DNA from: Desulfobacula sp.
GTDB taxonomy: Bacteria > Desulfobacterota > Desulfobacteria > Desulfobacterales > Desulfobacteraceae
Assembly (NCBI RefSeq): GCF_030145145.1
Contig: NZ_JAQYWD010000033.1
Coordinates: 1-64,000 of the forward strand
Direction of reading: 5' to 3'
DNA: 64,000 nt
The translations under genes were made by a program, and so were the position numbers. Shown here piece by piece: positions 38,575 to 47,546 of the stretch; the first letter of the stretch is position 1; each line of letters starts with the position of its first letter. Below the pieces are notes generated by a model that ran no database searches, was not told where the DNA came from, and worked only from the letters and a program-made list of their open reading frames with translations.

Positions 38575-39588
38575 CTACTTGAAGGGCGGAGAGTACATTA
38601 ACCCACCGTCCGTCCACAGTGCATTCAGCCCTCTTTCAATACCCAGCTGAGTATTTACCCCAACGTTTCTTTCAAAGATTTCGCCATAATTGCCCACCAT
38701 CTTGATAATATTATAAGCGAATTTTTCATCCAGGCCCAGGGCTTTTCCATTGCCTTTTGTAACGCCTAAAAATCGTTGGACTTTTGGATTTTTGCTGTTC
38801 AGCATCTCATCCACATTTTTAGATGTAATGCCCAGCTCTTCAGCATTTATCAGCGCCAGTACGGAATAATTAACAATATCCTTCCACTGGTTATCACCAT
38901 GTCTTACCGCCGGTGCCAGTGGTTCTTTTGAAATGATGTCAGGAAGAATCATGTAATCATCAGGGTTTGGTGCCACGGCCCGGGTTCCTGCCAGTTGGGA
39001 CGCATCAGAGGTTAAACAGTCACATCTGCCGGCAAAAAAGGCCTTGGCAAGCTCTGCCGTGTTTTCAATGACAACCGGATTCATTTTCATTCCATTGGCC
39101 CTGAAATAATCAGCCACATTCAATTCCGTGGTCGTTCCCGGAAGCACACAAACGGTTGCACCATCAAGTTCTTTAGCACTTTTTACGCCCAGTTTTTTGG
39201 GAATCAGGAATCCCTGACCGTCATAGTAATTGACTACAGCGAAATCAAGGCCAAGTGCTGAATCCCGGCTTAAGGTCTGGGTACAATTTCGGAAAAGGAC
39301 ATCAATTTCTCCGGACTGTAATGCGGTAAATCTTGTTTTAGCAGTCAGAGGGGTGAATTTTAATTTGTCAGGGTTGCCAAATACGGCAACGGAAACTGCC
39401 CTGGCACAATCCACATCCAGACCTTTCCAGACCCCTTTGTCATCAGCTTTTCCAAAACCAAAAAGACTGCCGTTGACGCCCGCCTGAATAAACCCTTTCG
39501 CTTTAACATCTTCCAGTGTTCCCGCCATGGTTAATGTGGACATGGCCAGAACAGTAGCGCAAACAGCGATTACTTTGAATAACTTCAT
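38575..39588 (-). CDS. aapJ: amino-acid ABC transporter binding protein (AapJ type)
   Basis: About 337 residues. The start MKLFKVIAVCATVLAMS is a Sec signal peptide (cleavage near TMAG), with GAGGGAG before ATG 39588. The mature protein has the cluster-3 solute-binding pattern (GLDVDCARAVSVAVFG, RFTALQSGEIDVLFRN). In rhizobia AapJQMP carries glutamate, aspartate and many other L-amino acids; a similarly broad range is likely. It is the promoter-proximal gene. An inverted repeat CAATTCT-GTTA-AGAATTG at 39629-39646 lies in its leader and may be regulatory. Confidence 0.93.
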   Translation of the reverse strand: MKLFKVIAVCATVLAMSTLTMAGTLEDVKAKGFIQAGVNGSLFGFGKADDKGVWKGLDVDCARAVSVAVFGNPDKLKFTPLTAKTRFTALQSGEIDVLFRNCTQTLSRDSALGLDFAVVNYYDGQGFLIPKKLGVKSAKELDGATVCVLPGTTTELNVADYFRANGMKMNPVVIENTAELAKAFFAGRCDCLTSDASQLAGTRAVAPNPDDYMILPDIISKEPLAPAVRHGDNQWKDIVNYSVLALINAEELGITSKNVDEMLNSKNPKVQRFLGVTKGNGKALGLDEKFAYNIIKMVGNYGEIFERNVGVNTQLGIERGLNALWTDGGLMYSPPFK

Positions 39589-39786
39589 AAATACTCCCTC
39601 CATCTAATTAAAATTAATTGATCTTGAACAATTCTGTTAAGAATTGCATATACGGTTGTATAACATGAATTTTTAAGGCCCTTATACCTATTAGCATATT
39701 CGCAATATTTTTCAAGCACTTTATTTGGCGATATCAGGGTCTGCCCGAAGGGTCAGGGTAAAAGAAATGTAATATTAAAAAAAACA

Positions 39787-40491
39787 ATGTTATTTAATAA
39801 AATCAGAAATTATATTGATCCCATGTGTAAATGTGGAAAAGTTTTTAGAGAACCGGTAAATGCCATATCCCATATGGCCGGTGCTTTGGCATCCATTGCC
39901 GGACTGACGGTATTGGTCGTCTATGCCGCCATCAGGGCGGATGCCTGGCATGTGGTTTCCTTTGCCGTTTTTGGCACCTCCATGTTTTTAATGTACACCG
40001 CAAGTTTCCTCTACCATGGATTGAAGTTATCTGAAAAGGCATTGCTGGTGTTTCGGCGGATTGATCATATTATGATTTTCATGTTGATTGCCGGTTCTTA
40101 TACCCCTATCTGTCTTGTGCCGTTGCGCGGCCCCTGGGGATGGAGTATTTTGGGGACGGTTTGGGGGTTTGCCATTTGTGGCATGGCATTAAAAATTTTT
40201 GCCATGAATGTCCCCCGATGGATTTCCACCCTGATTTACCTGATCATGGGGTGGCTGTGTGTGATTGCCATTTATCCGCTTGTGAAATCCCTTGAGCCGG
40301 CATGTCTTTTCTGGTTGGCCTTAAGCGGATTGTTCTACAGCGTTGGGGCCATTGTTTATTCGATTAAAAAACCCGATCCTTTTCCCGGTATTTTCGGATT
40401 CCATGAGATATGGCACGTGTTTGTCCTGTTGGGAAGTGCCTGTCATTTCTGGCTTGTGTTCAAATATTTAATGTACGTAAGCCCGGCTTAA
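39787..40491 (+). CDS. hemolysin III (PAQR-like) membrane protein
   Basis: A 234-residue, seven-helix protein of the hemolysin III/YqfA family. Zinc-site positions are visible: an ANAISH-like histidine (NAISHMAG), FLYHGL early, and HEIWHVFVLLGSACHFW at the end. Despite the name, family members are probably membrane-bound metal-dependent hydrolases or receptors. No ribosome-binding site is clear at 39787, and a start at ATG 39823 is possible. Confidence 0.87.
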   Translation: MLFNKIRNYIDPMCKCGKVFREPVNAISHMAGALASIAGLTVLVVYAAIRADAWHVVSFAVFGTSMFLMYTASFLYHGLKLSEKALLVFRRIDHIMIFMLIAGSYTPICLVPLRGPWGWSILGTVWGFAICGMALKIFAMNVPRWISTLIYLIMGWLCVIAIYPLVKSLEPACLFWLALSGLFYSVGAIVYSIKKPDPFPGIFGFHEIWHVFVLLGSACHFWLVFKYLMYVSPA

Positions 40492-40575
40492 ACGAACCGT
40501 TTCTTTCATTGTAAAAATAAATCAGATTGGGTAGTATTTGTTCCTTGCATGCTTATTTTCTGACAAGGAGTCTTT

Positions 40576-41151
40576 ATGAAAATCAATACGGTAAAAAAAA
40601 TAACGGATTGCAACCACCTGAATCTTTTTTTAATTGAATATATGGATCGGGTAAATCGTGAAAAACAATGGATTTTCGCATCACGATCAGATCGCTTAAA
40701 CCCCTTTGAAAAAACGGATCGCAAACCAGATGCAGTGGTCATTGTGCCGTATCATATGCAGGAAAAAAAACTGGTGATGATAAAAGAATTCAGGGTTGCC
40801 CTTGACGATTATCAATACGGATTTCCGGCAGGCCTTATGGACGAGGGAGAGTCTGTGGAGCAGACCGGAAAAAGAGAACTCTTTGAAGAAACCGGATTAA
40901 CCCTTACACGAGTGTTGAAAAAAAGCCCGGCTGTTTTCTCCTCTTCCGGTATGACTGATGAGTCCGTCAGCCTTGTGTTTGTTGAATGTGACGGTCGTCC
41001 CACAACCCGTTTCAATGAGGCCTCGGAAGACATTGAGGTGCTGATGCTGTCCCAGGATCAGGCTTCGGATCTTCTGTCCGACAACAAGATTAAATTTGAT
41101 GTAAAATCCTGGCTGGTGTTGAATACCTTTGCTTCCCAGGGGGTCATCTGA
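40576..41151 (+). CDS. NUDIX hydrolase (ADP-ribose pyrophosphatase-like)
   Basis: 191 residues with a full NUDIX box, from GLMDEGES through KRELFEETGL. The FPAGLMDEGE context is typical of ADP-sugar pyrophosphatases. AAGGAG lies before the ATG. The following M48-TPR gene begins immediately after its stop, so they form an operon. Confidence 0.88.
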   Translation: MKINTVKKITDCNHLNLFLIEYMDRVNREKQWIFASRSDRLNPFEKTDRKPDAVVIVPYHMQEKKLVMIKEFRVALDDYQYGFPAGLMDEGESVEQTGKRELFEETGLTLTRVLKKSPAVFSSSGMTDESVSLVFVECDGRPTTRFNEASEDIEVLMLSQDQASDLLSDNKIKFDVKSWLVLNTFASQGVI

Positions 41152-42978
41152 ATGTTTTCTAATTTTTTATTTTTTCTCATTGCATTGGTTATCTATACAA
41201 CCTCTGACCTGTTTGAGACGGTAAAAGAGGTTGATATTGTCCTTATTTCCGGTAGCCTTGGGGCCAGTGCTTTATTTGTTCTTATTTGTCATATGGCATT
41301 CAAACGGCTTGAACGAAAAGCCTTAAAAAATCTTTATGCGAATATGGATCCGTTTGTTCATGCCTATATTTCACGGTTGTCGGTGCTGGCCCTGATAATT
41401 TTTACCGTCAATATTTATGGATTTAAATTAAAGCGTCTTTTTTCCGGCATCCCCATTTTTGATACGCTACCCACCCTAGAAGCCCTTTTTTTTCTTGGGG
41501 TATTTCTCTTTTATCTCATGATGGTCTGGAATGAAGCATACCGGGTGCAAAAGCGAATTTTTTCCAGTGCAGTGTCGAAAAAGGACTATGTTTTATCCAA
41601 TATTGCGTTTTCATTGCCGGCGCTCCTGCCCTGGTTCTGCCTGTCGCTTATTGCCGATATCCTTGGCATTATACCCTGGCAGCCCCTGGAAACGGTGTTG
41701 CATACCCCTGCAGGCGAAATCGGTTATATTGCCCTGTTCCTGATTGCCATCGCCATCTTTGGGCCGGTATTAATCCGGCGGCTATGGAATTGCAGCCCCC
41801 TGGAGCCGGGATATGCCAGAAGCAGGATTGAAAAAGTCTGTAAAAAAGCCGGGATGACATATTCCGATATTTTAAGGTGGAACCTGTTTGGCGGGACAAT
41901 GATCACTGCAGGTGTGATGGGGCTTGTCGGGCGGTTTCGCTATATCCTTGTGACCCCCGCACTGCTGAAATCACTGAATGATGATGAATTGGATGCCGTT
42001 ATGCTGCACGAAATCGGTCACGTCCAAAAACATCATATGGTGTTTTATCTTTTCTTCTTTGCCGGGTTTATTGCCTGTAATTTCGTTTTTTTTGAACCGG
42101 TTATGCTGTTTTTGTATATCCTGGAACCGGTGTATGATTTGTTTGCACGCATGGGGGTTGGAAAAGCGTCTGCGCATCCAATCCTGATCAGTGTGACGCT
42201 CATTGGCAGCTTTGTCGTGTATTTCCGATTTGTATTCGGGTTTTTTATGCGAAATTTTGAACGTCAGGCAGATCTTCATGCCTATCATCTTGCCAATGGT
42301 GCAGCCGCTCTTATTTCAACCTTTTACAAGATTGCATCCTTTTCCCGGCAACCCATTGATAAACCCAATTGGCACCATTACAGTATCGGTCAACGCGTTC
42401 GATTCCTGGAGAACTGTCAATCAAACCCGGCCTTGATACACGCCCATCATTTAAGGGTCAAAAAAATGATTGCCGGATATTTTGTCCTGGTGAGCCTGGT
42501 TTTTGGTATAGGCTATTCCATTAATTACGGGATGGCCAAGGATGTATTTGACAATTTTATTGCTGAAAAAATTCTGTTTCAACAACTGGATGTTGACCCT
42601 GAAAATTCGGATCTGTATGCGGTGGTCGGTGATTATTATTATAATAAAAAAAATTATGAAAAAGCCATTGATTCATATGAAAATGTCCTGCGGGTGGACC
42701 CGGAAAATGTTCATGCATTAAACAATTTGTCCTGGCTTTTTGCCACCTGCCCGGAACCGGGGTACCGAAATGGGAAAAAGGCCCTGGAATATGCCAGCCG
42801 GGCATTGACACAAAAAAAAGACGCCTTTGTCTTCGACACCTATGCTGAAGCACTTTTTGTGAATAATGATATCCCGAATGCCGTAACAGCAGCAAGGGAG
42901 GCCCGGCGACGGTCAACGGATAAAAAAGCGTATTACGAAAATCAATTGCAGCGGTTTGAGAAAATGTTAGCCCCTTGA
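41152..42978 (+). CDS. M48 metalloprotease with C-terminal TPR repeats
   Basis: A 608-residue protein. Several membrane helices precede the zinc motif HEIGHVQKHH (near residue 285) and third ligand region ERQADLHAYHL. The C-terminal 110 residues contain TPR units (YAVVGDYYYNKKNYEKAIDS, ENVHALNNLSW), which would lie in a soluble compartment and select partners or substrates. The fusion differs from the Ste24-like M48 at 16898-18142. It starts directly after the NUDIX gene stop. Confidence 0.87.
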   Translation: MFSNFLFFLIALVIYTTSDLFETVKEVDIVLISGSLGASALFVLICHMAFKRLERKALKNLYANMDPFVHAYISRLSVLALIIFTVNIYGFKLKRLFSGIPIFDTLPTLEALFFLGVFLFYLMMVWNEAYRVQKRIFSSAVSKKDYVLSNIAFSLPALLPWFCLSLIADILGIIPWQPLETVLHTPAGEIGYIALFLIAIAIFGPVLIRRLWNCSPLEPGYARSRIEKVCKKAGMTYSDILRWNLFGGTMITAGVMGLVGRFRYILVTPALLKSLNDDELDAVMLHEIGHVQKHHMVFYLFFFAGFIACNFVFFEPVMLFLYILEPVYDLFARMGVGKASAHPILISVTLIGSFVVYFRFVFGFFMRNFERQADLHAYHLANGAAALISTFYKIASFSRQPIDKPNWHHYSIGQRVRFLENCQSNPALIHAHHLRVKKMIAGYFVLVSLVFGIGYSINYGMAKDVFDNFIAEKILFQQLDVDPENSDLYAVVGDYYYNKKNYEKAIDSYENVLRVDPENVHALNNLSWLFATCPEPGYRNGKKALEYASRALTQKKDAFVFDTYAEALFVNNDIPNAVTAAREARRRSTDKKAYYENQLQRFEKMLAP

Positions 42979-43040
42979 CACCTTGAATAGTGCCTGACCG
43001 GAAATTAGGTGTTTGGGCGCCTCTAAGAGCGGTTCAAACA

Positions 43041-43802
43041 CTAAATGCCGATGGGGAAAAATGCCATGCCCGCTATTTGAACGACTTCTTTTATCACCCG
43101 TCCGGTCCGGGTGGCTACGATTAACGCCATGGTATCCTGGAGGGAAACCAGTTTTCCGAAAATTCGTTCATAACTCAGGTTTTCCACCTCGCCGTCAAGG
43201 CTATTGGTCAGGACGAATAATTGACCGTTATCCTTGTACCGGTTTTTCAGTCGCCAGACAAAGATTTCAATATTTCTGGCACTGTTATACAGGGTCTGTT
43301 CATTCAGGTAATCCAGCATGAAAAGTTCACACTTGCTGTTATATGATTTATGAATCATGGTGTATAACCCCACCATCAATGCAAAGATCCGATCCCCTTT
43401 GAATTCGGGTTCAAGGCCCAGTAAAATGGCATCGGTACTGTCTTTGAAATTTAATTCCGGGTGTTTTTCAAGGGCCGGACATTGAAAAATCTGGTTCAGG
43501 CGGGAATCCATTGTCTGGCCGTTACCCTTTTGCAATTCAAAGGGATTTCTTTTGTAAAGTTTTTGGGTCAGGGTTTTTAGAAGGGAGATCGCCTGGTTCA
43601 TGTGGATTTCAGAGATGACATCAATATCTGTTTTGGCAAAATTCTTAATATGAAAGTCAGAAGATCGGACGCATCCGGACAATAAAAAAATACAAACAAG
43701 CGTGAAAAACAAAAGTTTAATCAGGGGGGGTGGGGGAAGTCGGTGTTGCTTTTGTTGTGTCCCCCTGAAATTAATGGGCATCATTTCAGGGGGATAAATC
43801 AT
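43041..43802 (-). CDS. hypothetical lipoprotein
   Basis: 253 residues. A proline-rich N-terminus leads into a hydrophobic stretch and the lipobox LLSGC (cysteine 44 from the first ATG, or 37 from ATG 43781), so it is a signal-peptidase-II lipoprotein. The remainder is alpha-helical and unrecognised. Its start follows the IscU-like stop directly. An inverted repeat GTGTTTG...CAAACAC (43009-43041) spans its 3' end and may terminate transcription in both directions. Confidence 0.75.
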   Translation of the reverse strand: MIYPPEMMPINFRGTQQKQHRLPPPPLIKLLFFTLVCIFLLSGCVRSSDFHIKNFAKTDIDVISEIHMNQAISLLKTLTQKLYKRNPFELQKGNGQTMDSRLNQIFQCPALEKHPELNFKDSTDAILLGLEPEFKGDRIFALMVGLYTMIHKSYNSKCELFMLDYLNEQTLYNSARNIEIFVWRLKNRYKDNGQLFVLTNSLDGEVENLSYERIFGKLVSLQDTMALIVATRTGRVIKEVVQIAGMAFFPIGI

Positions 43803-44243
43803 TTACACGACTTTTTCGGCTCTATATTCTTGAAGTCCCTTGTGCATCGTCTTGACAGCAAGCTGAATACAATGATGCTTTTTTTCCGGGATATTTTCAA
43901 GGACTTTAAAAACATCCCCATCGTTAATTTTTAATGCTTCGTCAATGGTTTTACCCTTTACCAGATCAACAGCTGCCATTGCAGCCGATATCGCACCGGC
44001 ACAACCTGTGATTTCATACCGGACATCTTTGATGAGATGATTGTCATCAATTTTCAGGTAAACCTTCATCGTATCGCCACAGGATCCAACGTTTTCAGAC
44101 ACCTGATCCGCATTTTCAATATACCCCATATATTTTTTTTCAAGATAATAATTGATTGCCGGATCAGCATAGCCTGCATCCGCCAGCATTTTACGTTCAG
44201 CATCAGATGTTGTAATTATTGTAACCACCGCTTCTTCCTTCAC
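43803..44243 (-). CDS. IscU/NifU-like iron-sulfur scaffold protein
   Basis: 146 residues from GTG 44243. Three conserved cysteine sites for cluster assembly are present: GSCGDTMKVYL, ITGCAGAISAAM and HHCIQLAVKT. The start is doubtful. The same frame is open upstream and reads PVKYSFDQGEVKEE, and an ATG at 44277 would join that frame if one C of the CCC run (44272-44274) were removed, giving MPVKYSF. A sequencing error or natural frameshift is thus likely. GTG 44228 behind AAGGAAG is another option. The lipoprotein gene follows directly. Confidence 0.78.
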   Translation of the reverse strand: MKEEAVVTIITTSDAERKMLADAGYADPAINYYLEKKYMGYIENADQVSENVGSCGDTMKVYLKIDDNHLIKDVRYEITGCAGAISAAMAAVDLVKGKTIDEALKINDGDVFKVLENIPEKKHHCIQLAVKTMHKGLQEYRAEKVV

Positions 44244-44320
44244 TTCACCCTGATCAAAAGAATATTTTACCGGGCATGATAAGTAAAATCTCTTATTGTT
44301 AAAACAAAAACTTGTGTTCT

Positions 44321-44348
44321 AGAATAATGAATTTCTTTTTGATGTCAA
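44321..44348 (-). promoter_or_regulatory. sigma-70 promoter upstream of IscU-like gene
   Basis: On the minus strand TTGACA (44348-44343), a 16-base spacer and TATTCT (44326-44321). It is placed so that the transcript would include the ATG at 44277. Confidence 0.55.
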
Positions 44349-44428
44349 GCAAAATGGACAAAACAGTTTATTTATTCCCTCCGGTTATGGGAATATTGTT
44401 CCCCCCTCCGGCAAGCAAAAAATAATAC

Positions 44429-44456
44429 TTGAGATTATTATAAGCTGTGATATTCT
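44429..44456 (+). promoter_or_regulatory. sigma-70 promoter upstream of khpA
   Basis: TTGAGA (44429-44434), a 16-base spacer, TATTCT (44451-44456), 120 bases before the khpA ATG. The intergenic region 44244-44576 holds the two divergent promoters and no gene. Confidence 0.45.
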
Positions 44457-44576
44457 ATGCAATGAGGTTTTCTGGGTTAATTTCCCAAAAGATTCAATGA
44501 TGATGGCAATACTTGCAGTAGCTCATATTATTATATTTTCTTCTACCATTGGACAGGACAAAAAGGAGAACAGTTT

Positions 44577-44807
44577 ATGAAAGAGTTGATTAAGTACATT
44601 GCTCAGGCGTTGGTTGATAATCCGGATCTGGTCGAGGTCCAGGAAATTAAGGCACAGCAGACCCTTGTGTTGGAATTACGGGTTTCAAAAGAAGACCTTG
44701 GAAAAGTTATTGGTAAAAAGGGCAGAACTGCCCAGGCCATGCGAACTATTTTGTCATGTGCCTCTGCAAAAGAGCAGAAACGGGTTATTCTGGAAATTGT
44801 TGAGTGA
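44577..44807 (+). CDS. khpA: KH-domain RNA-binding protein KhpA
   Basis: A 76-residue single type-II KH domain with the GxxG loop in VIGKKGRTAQAMR. KhpA/YlqC proteins bind RNA, often with KhpB, and influence cell division and translation. In many bacteria the gene lies between rpsP and rimM; here it stands alone. AAGGAG precedes the ATG. Confidence 0.9.
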   Translation: MKELIKYIAQALVDNPDLVEVQEIKAQQTLVLELRVSKEDLGKVIGKKGRTAQAMRTILSCASAKEQKRVILEIVE

Positions 44808-44907
44808 TCTTCAAAACCGCCAGGGTTTCTATCAATGGATGAATTAAGAGACAAACATCACACCCTTAAAAACCCAGATGTTTTACCGGTTAAGAATCCA
44901 GATAATA

Positions 44908-44975
44908 TCAGTGGCCTTTGTTTCAGGATGTCCCCTTCGTCAGGTGACACAAATTTTTGAAACAAAGGCCACTGA
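44908..44975. repeat. perfect 18-base inverted repeat
   Basis: TCAGTGGCCTTTGTTTCA (44908-44925) and its exact complement TGAAACAAAGGCCACTGA (44958-44975), with a 32-base loop and no T-run. The loop is large for a terminator, so a repeat element or RNA structure is more likely. Confidence 0.6.
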
Positions 44976-45457
44976 ATCAGGCGTGCCGGTTACATCTTGA
45001 AATCCCTGTTCGGGTCCGCGGACCGCGCGGCAAATCCAGGAACTGCGAAATTTACGAAATCATGGAAATTCGTTTTTTTCCATGGCGTTTCGTTTGACGT
45101 GAGCACGGATACGCCAATAACTTCTCCATACATAAATCTGGGTTCTGTTGATACCAGAAAAAAACAATTGTTAACCGATTAACACTTTCGTGCCTATGCT
45201 TTGATGGACAGGGCAGGATTTTTATGGTTCTTTTTATCACTTTTAAAGGCCAGAGGGGGAAAAAAGAAATGTGCAACGCCAGGCCCGATGTAGAAATAGA
45301 TACATCGATCATTGAGTTGTACTAAGAATGGTTAACTAAAGGTTAACAATTTATTTACAGCTTTGTCGCGAACCCCTCAATCTTATTCTCCGCCCTCAAT
45401 ATTTTTTATCGTTATAATTCAATTTGTTATAAATAATTTTTAAAAAATTTAAAGCAA

Positions 45458-45473
45458 TGGCACGTTTGTTGGT
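45458..45473 (+). promoter_or_regulatory. candidate sigma-54 promoter for the DUF3373 gene
   Basis: TGGCACG-TTTG-TTGGT matches the -24/-12 consensus TGGCACG-N4-TTGCW except for G at the -12 C. It lies about 190 bases before the start at 45664. No bound activator gene is nearby. Confidence 0.4.
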
Positions 45474-45663
45474 TTGATAAGGCAAGTACCATATGTTTGA
45501 AATTTAAAAAAGGAGGGGAAAACACGAGAGGATTGACGGTATCGTTAAAAGGAAAAATGACGAAATGACATTAACCTATCTGCCGGGTCCGGAGGCAATA
45601 GATATTCACAGATCATGCACTGTCTATTGGTGAATCTGGAATCCGGAGGGATAAAAAAGGAAA

Positions 45664-47367
45664 ATGAAGATGAAAAAAACGATTGGATATTTTATTTTTT
45701 CTCTACTTTTTTTAAGTTCACCGGTTTTTGCATCTGACGATATTGAGATGCTTAAAAACGAACTTATGAAAATGTCCCAGACCATGGAGGCGCTGCAAAA
45801 AAAAATTGAGGGTCTGGAAAAAGAAAGAATAGAAGAGAAAGAAGAGGTTCAATACCTCAGTGGACGGGTGGATAAAACAGAACTCCATACGGTGACAGAC
45901 AAACTTTCTTTGGGGGTTGAGCTTAGAACCGAGGGGCATTCCCTTCACTATGAGGATATGCAGGTGGCACCGGCAGGATTAACTCAGACGTTTACGAAAC
46001 CCTATACAGGTCCGTTTGGACCGGGTTTTACCGGTTTCAGTGGTGGGACATTGAACCAGATCCAGACCGCTATCGCTGGAATGGCAGGTGCCGGCGTTAT
46101 CCCACCTGCAGAGAAATATGATGCAGACAATGATTTTATACCCACCACCAAGTTTAATCTGAATATGCGGGCAAAGGTTAACAGCAACCTGAGTTTTGAC
46201 GGCCGGTTGGCCGCTTATAAGGCCTGGGGGGATTCTTCCGGTGTAAAAATAAATTCCGGCAGTCTTGGCGATGTGACCCTGGATGGCAATACCACCTCAA
46301 TTCCCCATGGGGATACCATTCGTCTTGAGCGGGCCTATTTTTTATATTCAAATCAGGTCAATGATATCCCCATCAGTTTTTCTCTGGGTCGACGACCGTC
46401 GACAGACGGACCGCCCATGGAATTCGGGAAAAACAGCCTGGAGGCAGGGTCACCCCTTGCCACTATTATCAACTGGCAGTTTGACGGTGGGTCACTGGTA
46501 TTCGGGCTTGAGGAGCTGACCGGTATACCGGGAGCAGCCTTTAAACTCTGTTACGGCCTTGGATTTGAAGGGGGATGGGGCAATTCCTATTCGCTTCAAA
46601 ATACATCTGCTGATGTGGATGATGTTCATATGTTTGGTGTCATTGCCACCCTTTATGAAGATGATTCCTTCAGCAGTGTCTTTAATTATGCCCATGCCTG
46701 GGATATTACGGACGGGTTTACCGGACTGACGGTCATGCCGTTTATCGCATATGAATCCGGGGGGCAATACTATTTTGACGCCAATGCCGGCGGTTACATC
46801 AGCCGGATGCAGCCGGTCAGCGATATCGGAGACTGGGATGCGGCTTCCCTGCTGTTAAGATCAAACCTGGAGGAACGTACGGGAAAAGATATTGATGTTT
46901 TTCTGGCCCTGTCATGGAGCCATACAGATCCGTCACAGATTTCCCAGAACCCGTTTTACAAGATAATGGGCCAGGGATTGTTAAGTTCCAATGGACAGCT
47001 TGAATCCCAGCATGGGTATAGTATCTATACCGGGGTGAGGCTTCCCATGCCCTTTGATGCAAAGCTGGGGCTTGAGTACAATTGGGGGTCACAATACTGG
47101 TTTAACTTCACCGGAGCAGAGGATGCCATTGCCGGAAGCAAGTTGGCAGCCCGGGGTAGTGTGTTTGAAACCTATTATCTCCAGCCGGTTGTTTCAAATA
47201 ATTTTTTCCTGAAACTGGGGATGAAATATTACGATTATGAGTATACTGGCAGTGGTAATCCCCTTGGCGCGCCTGTAAAGATTTCAGACATCAATTCCCT
47301 GAATGCAATATTTCCGGTTATTGACAAGGTGTGGGACGTGTATGCGTCATTGACAATGAGATTTTAA
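45664..47367 (+). CDS. DUF3373-type outer-membrane beta-barrel protein
   Basis: 567 residues. A Sec signal peptide (residues 1-23, ending VFAS) is followed by a coiled coil (about residues 27-60) with many Glu and Lys. A long beta-rich region ends in the aromatic outer-membrane signature ...LTMRF. The layout fits DUF3373, putative porins common in sulfate and metal reducers, where the coiled coil anchors or trimerises the barrel. It precedes a small secreted cytochrome-like protein by 179 bases on the same strand. Confidence 0.8.
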   Translation: MKMKKTIGYFIFSLLFLSSPVFASDDIEMLKNELMKMSQTMEALQKKIEGLEKERIEEKEEVQYLSGRVDKTELHTVTDKLSLGVELRTEGHSLHYEDMQVAPAGLTQTFTKPYTGPFGPGFTGFSGGTLNQIQTAIAGMAGAGVIPPAEKYDADNDFIPTTKFNLNMRAKVNSNLSFDGRLAAYKAWGDSSGVKINSGSLGDVTLDGNTTSIPHGDTIRLERAYFLYSNQVNDIPISFSLGRRPSTDGPPMEFGKNSLEAGSPLATIINWQFDGGSLVFGLEELTGIPGAAFKLCYGLGFEGGWGNSYSLQNTSADVDDVHMFGVIATLYEDDSFSSVFNYAHAWDITDGFTGLTVMPFIAYESGGQYYFDANAGGYISRMQPVSDIGDWDAASLLLRSNLEERTGKDIDVFLALSWSHTDPSQISQNPFYKIMGQGLLSSNGQLESQHGYSIYTGVRLPMPFDAKLGLEYNWGSQYWFNFTGAEDAIAGSKLAARGSVFETYYLQPVVSNNFFLKLGMKYYDYEYTGSGNPLGAPVKISDINSLNAIFPVIDKVWDVYASLTMRF

Positions 47368-47546
47368 AGGGTAAAGTAAAGGTAAGGTCGTTAAAAAAAA
47401 ATTATTTAATAACGCCCATGCCCATACGGGCACAACAAAGCATGAAAGTGATGAGAGGTGAGGTATGCGTATTGAGGGAGGGATAAGTTCTCACGACTCA
47501 AAACTCATAACGCACGACTTTCATACAAAAAGAGAAGGAGAATTAA

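Larger units (their letters stand above)
44808..45663. other. 856-base region without a gene
   Basis: It contains a perfect 18-base inverted repeat at 44908-44975, a 12-base palindrome GGTCCGCGGACC at 45013-45024, and a sigma-54-like site at 45458. Short open frames here (for example 44997-45182) show no ribosome-binding site or recognisable product. It probably serves as a regulatory leader for the DUF3373 gene. Confidence 0.5.

Noticed and set aside
45664-47367. Alternative reading of the DUF3373 gene as an ordinary OprD-type porin
   Set aside because: The N-terminal coiled coil after the signal peptide and the barrel layout fit DUF3373 better.
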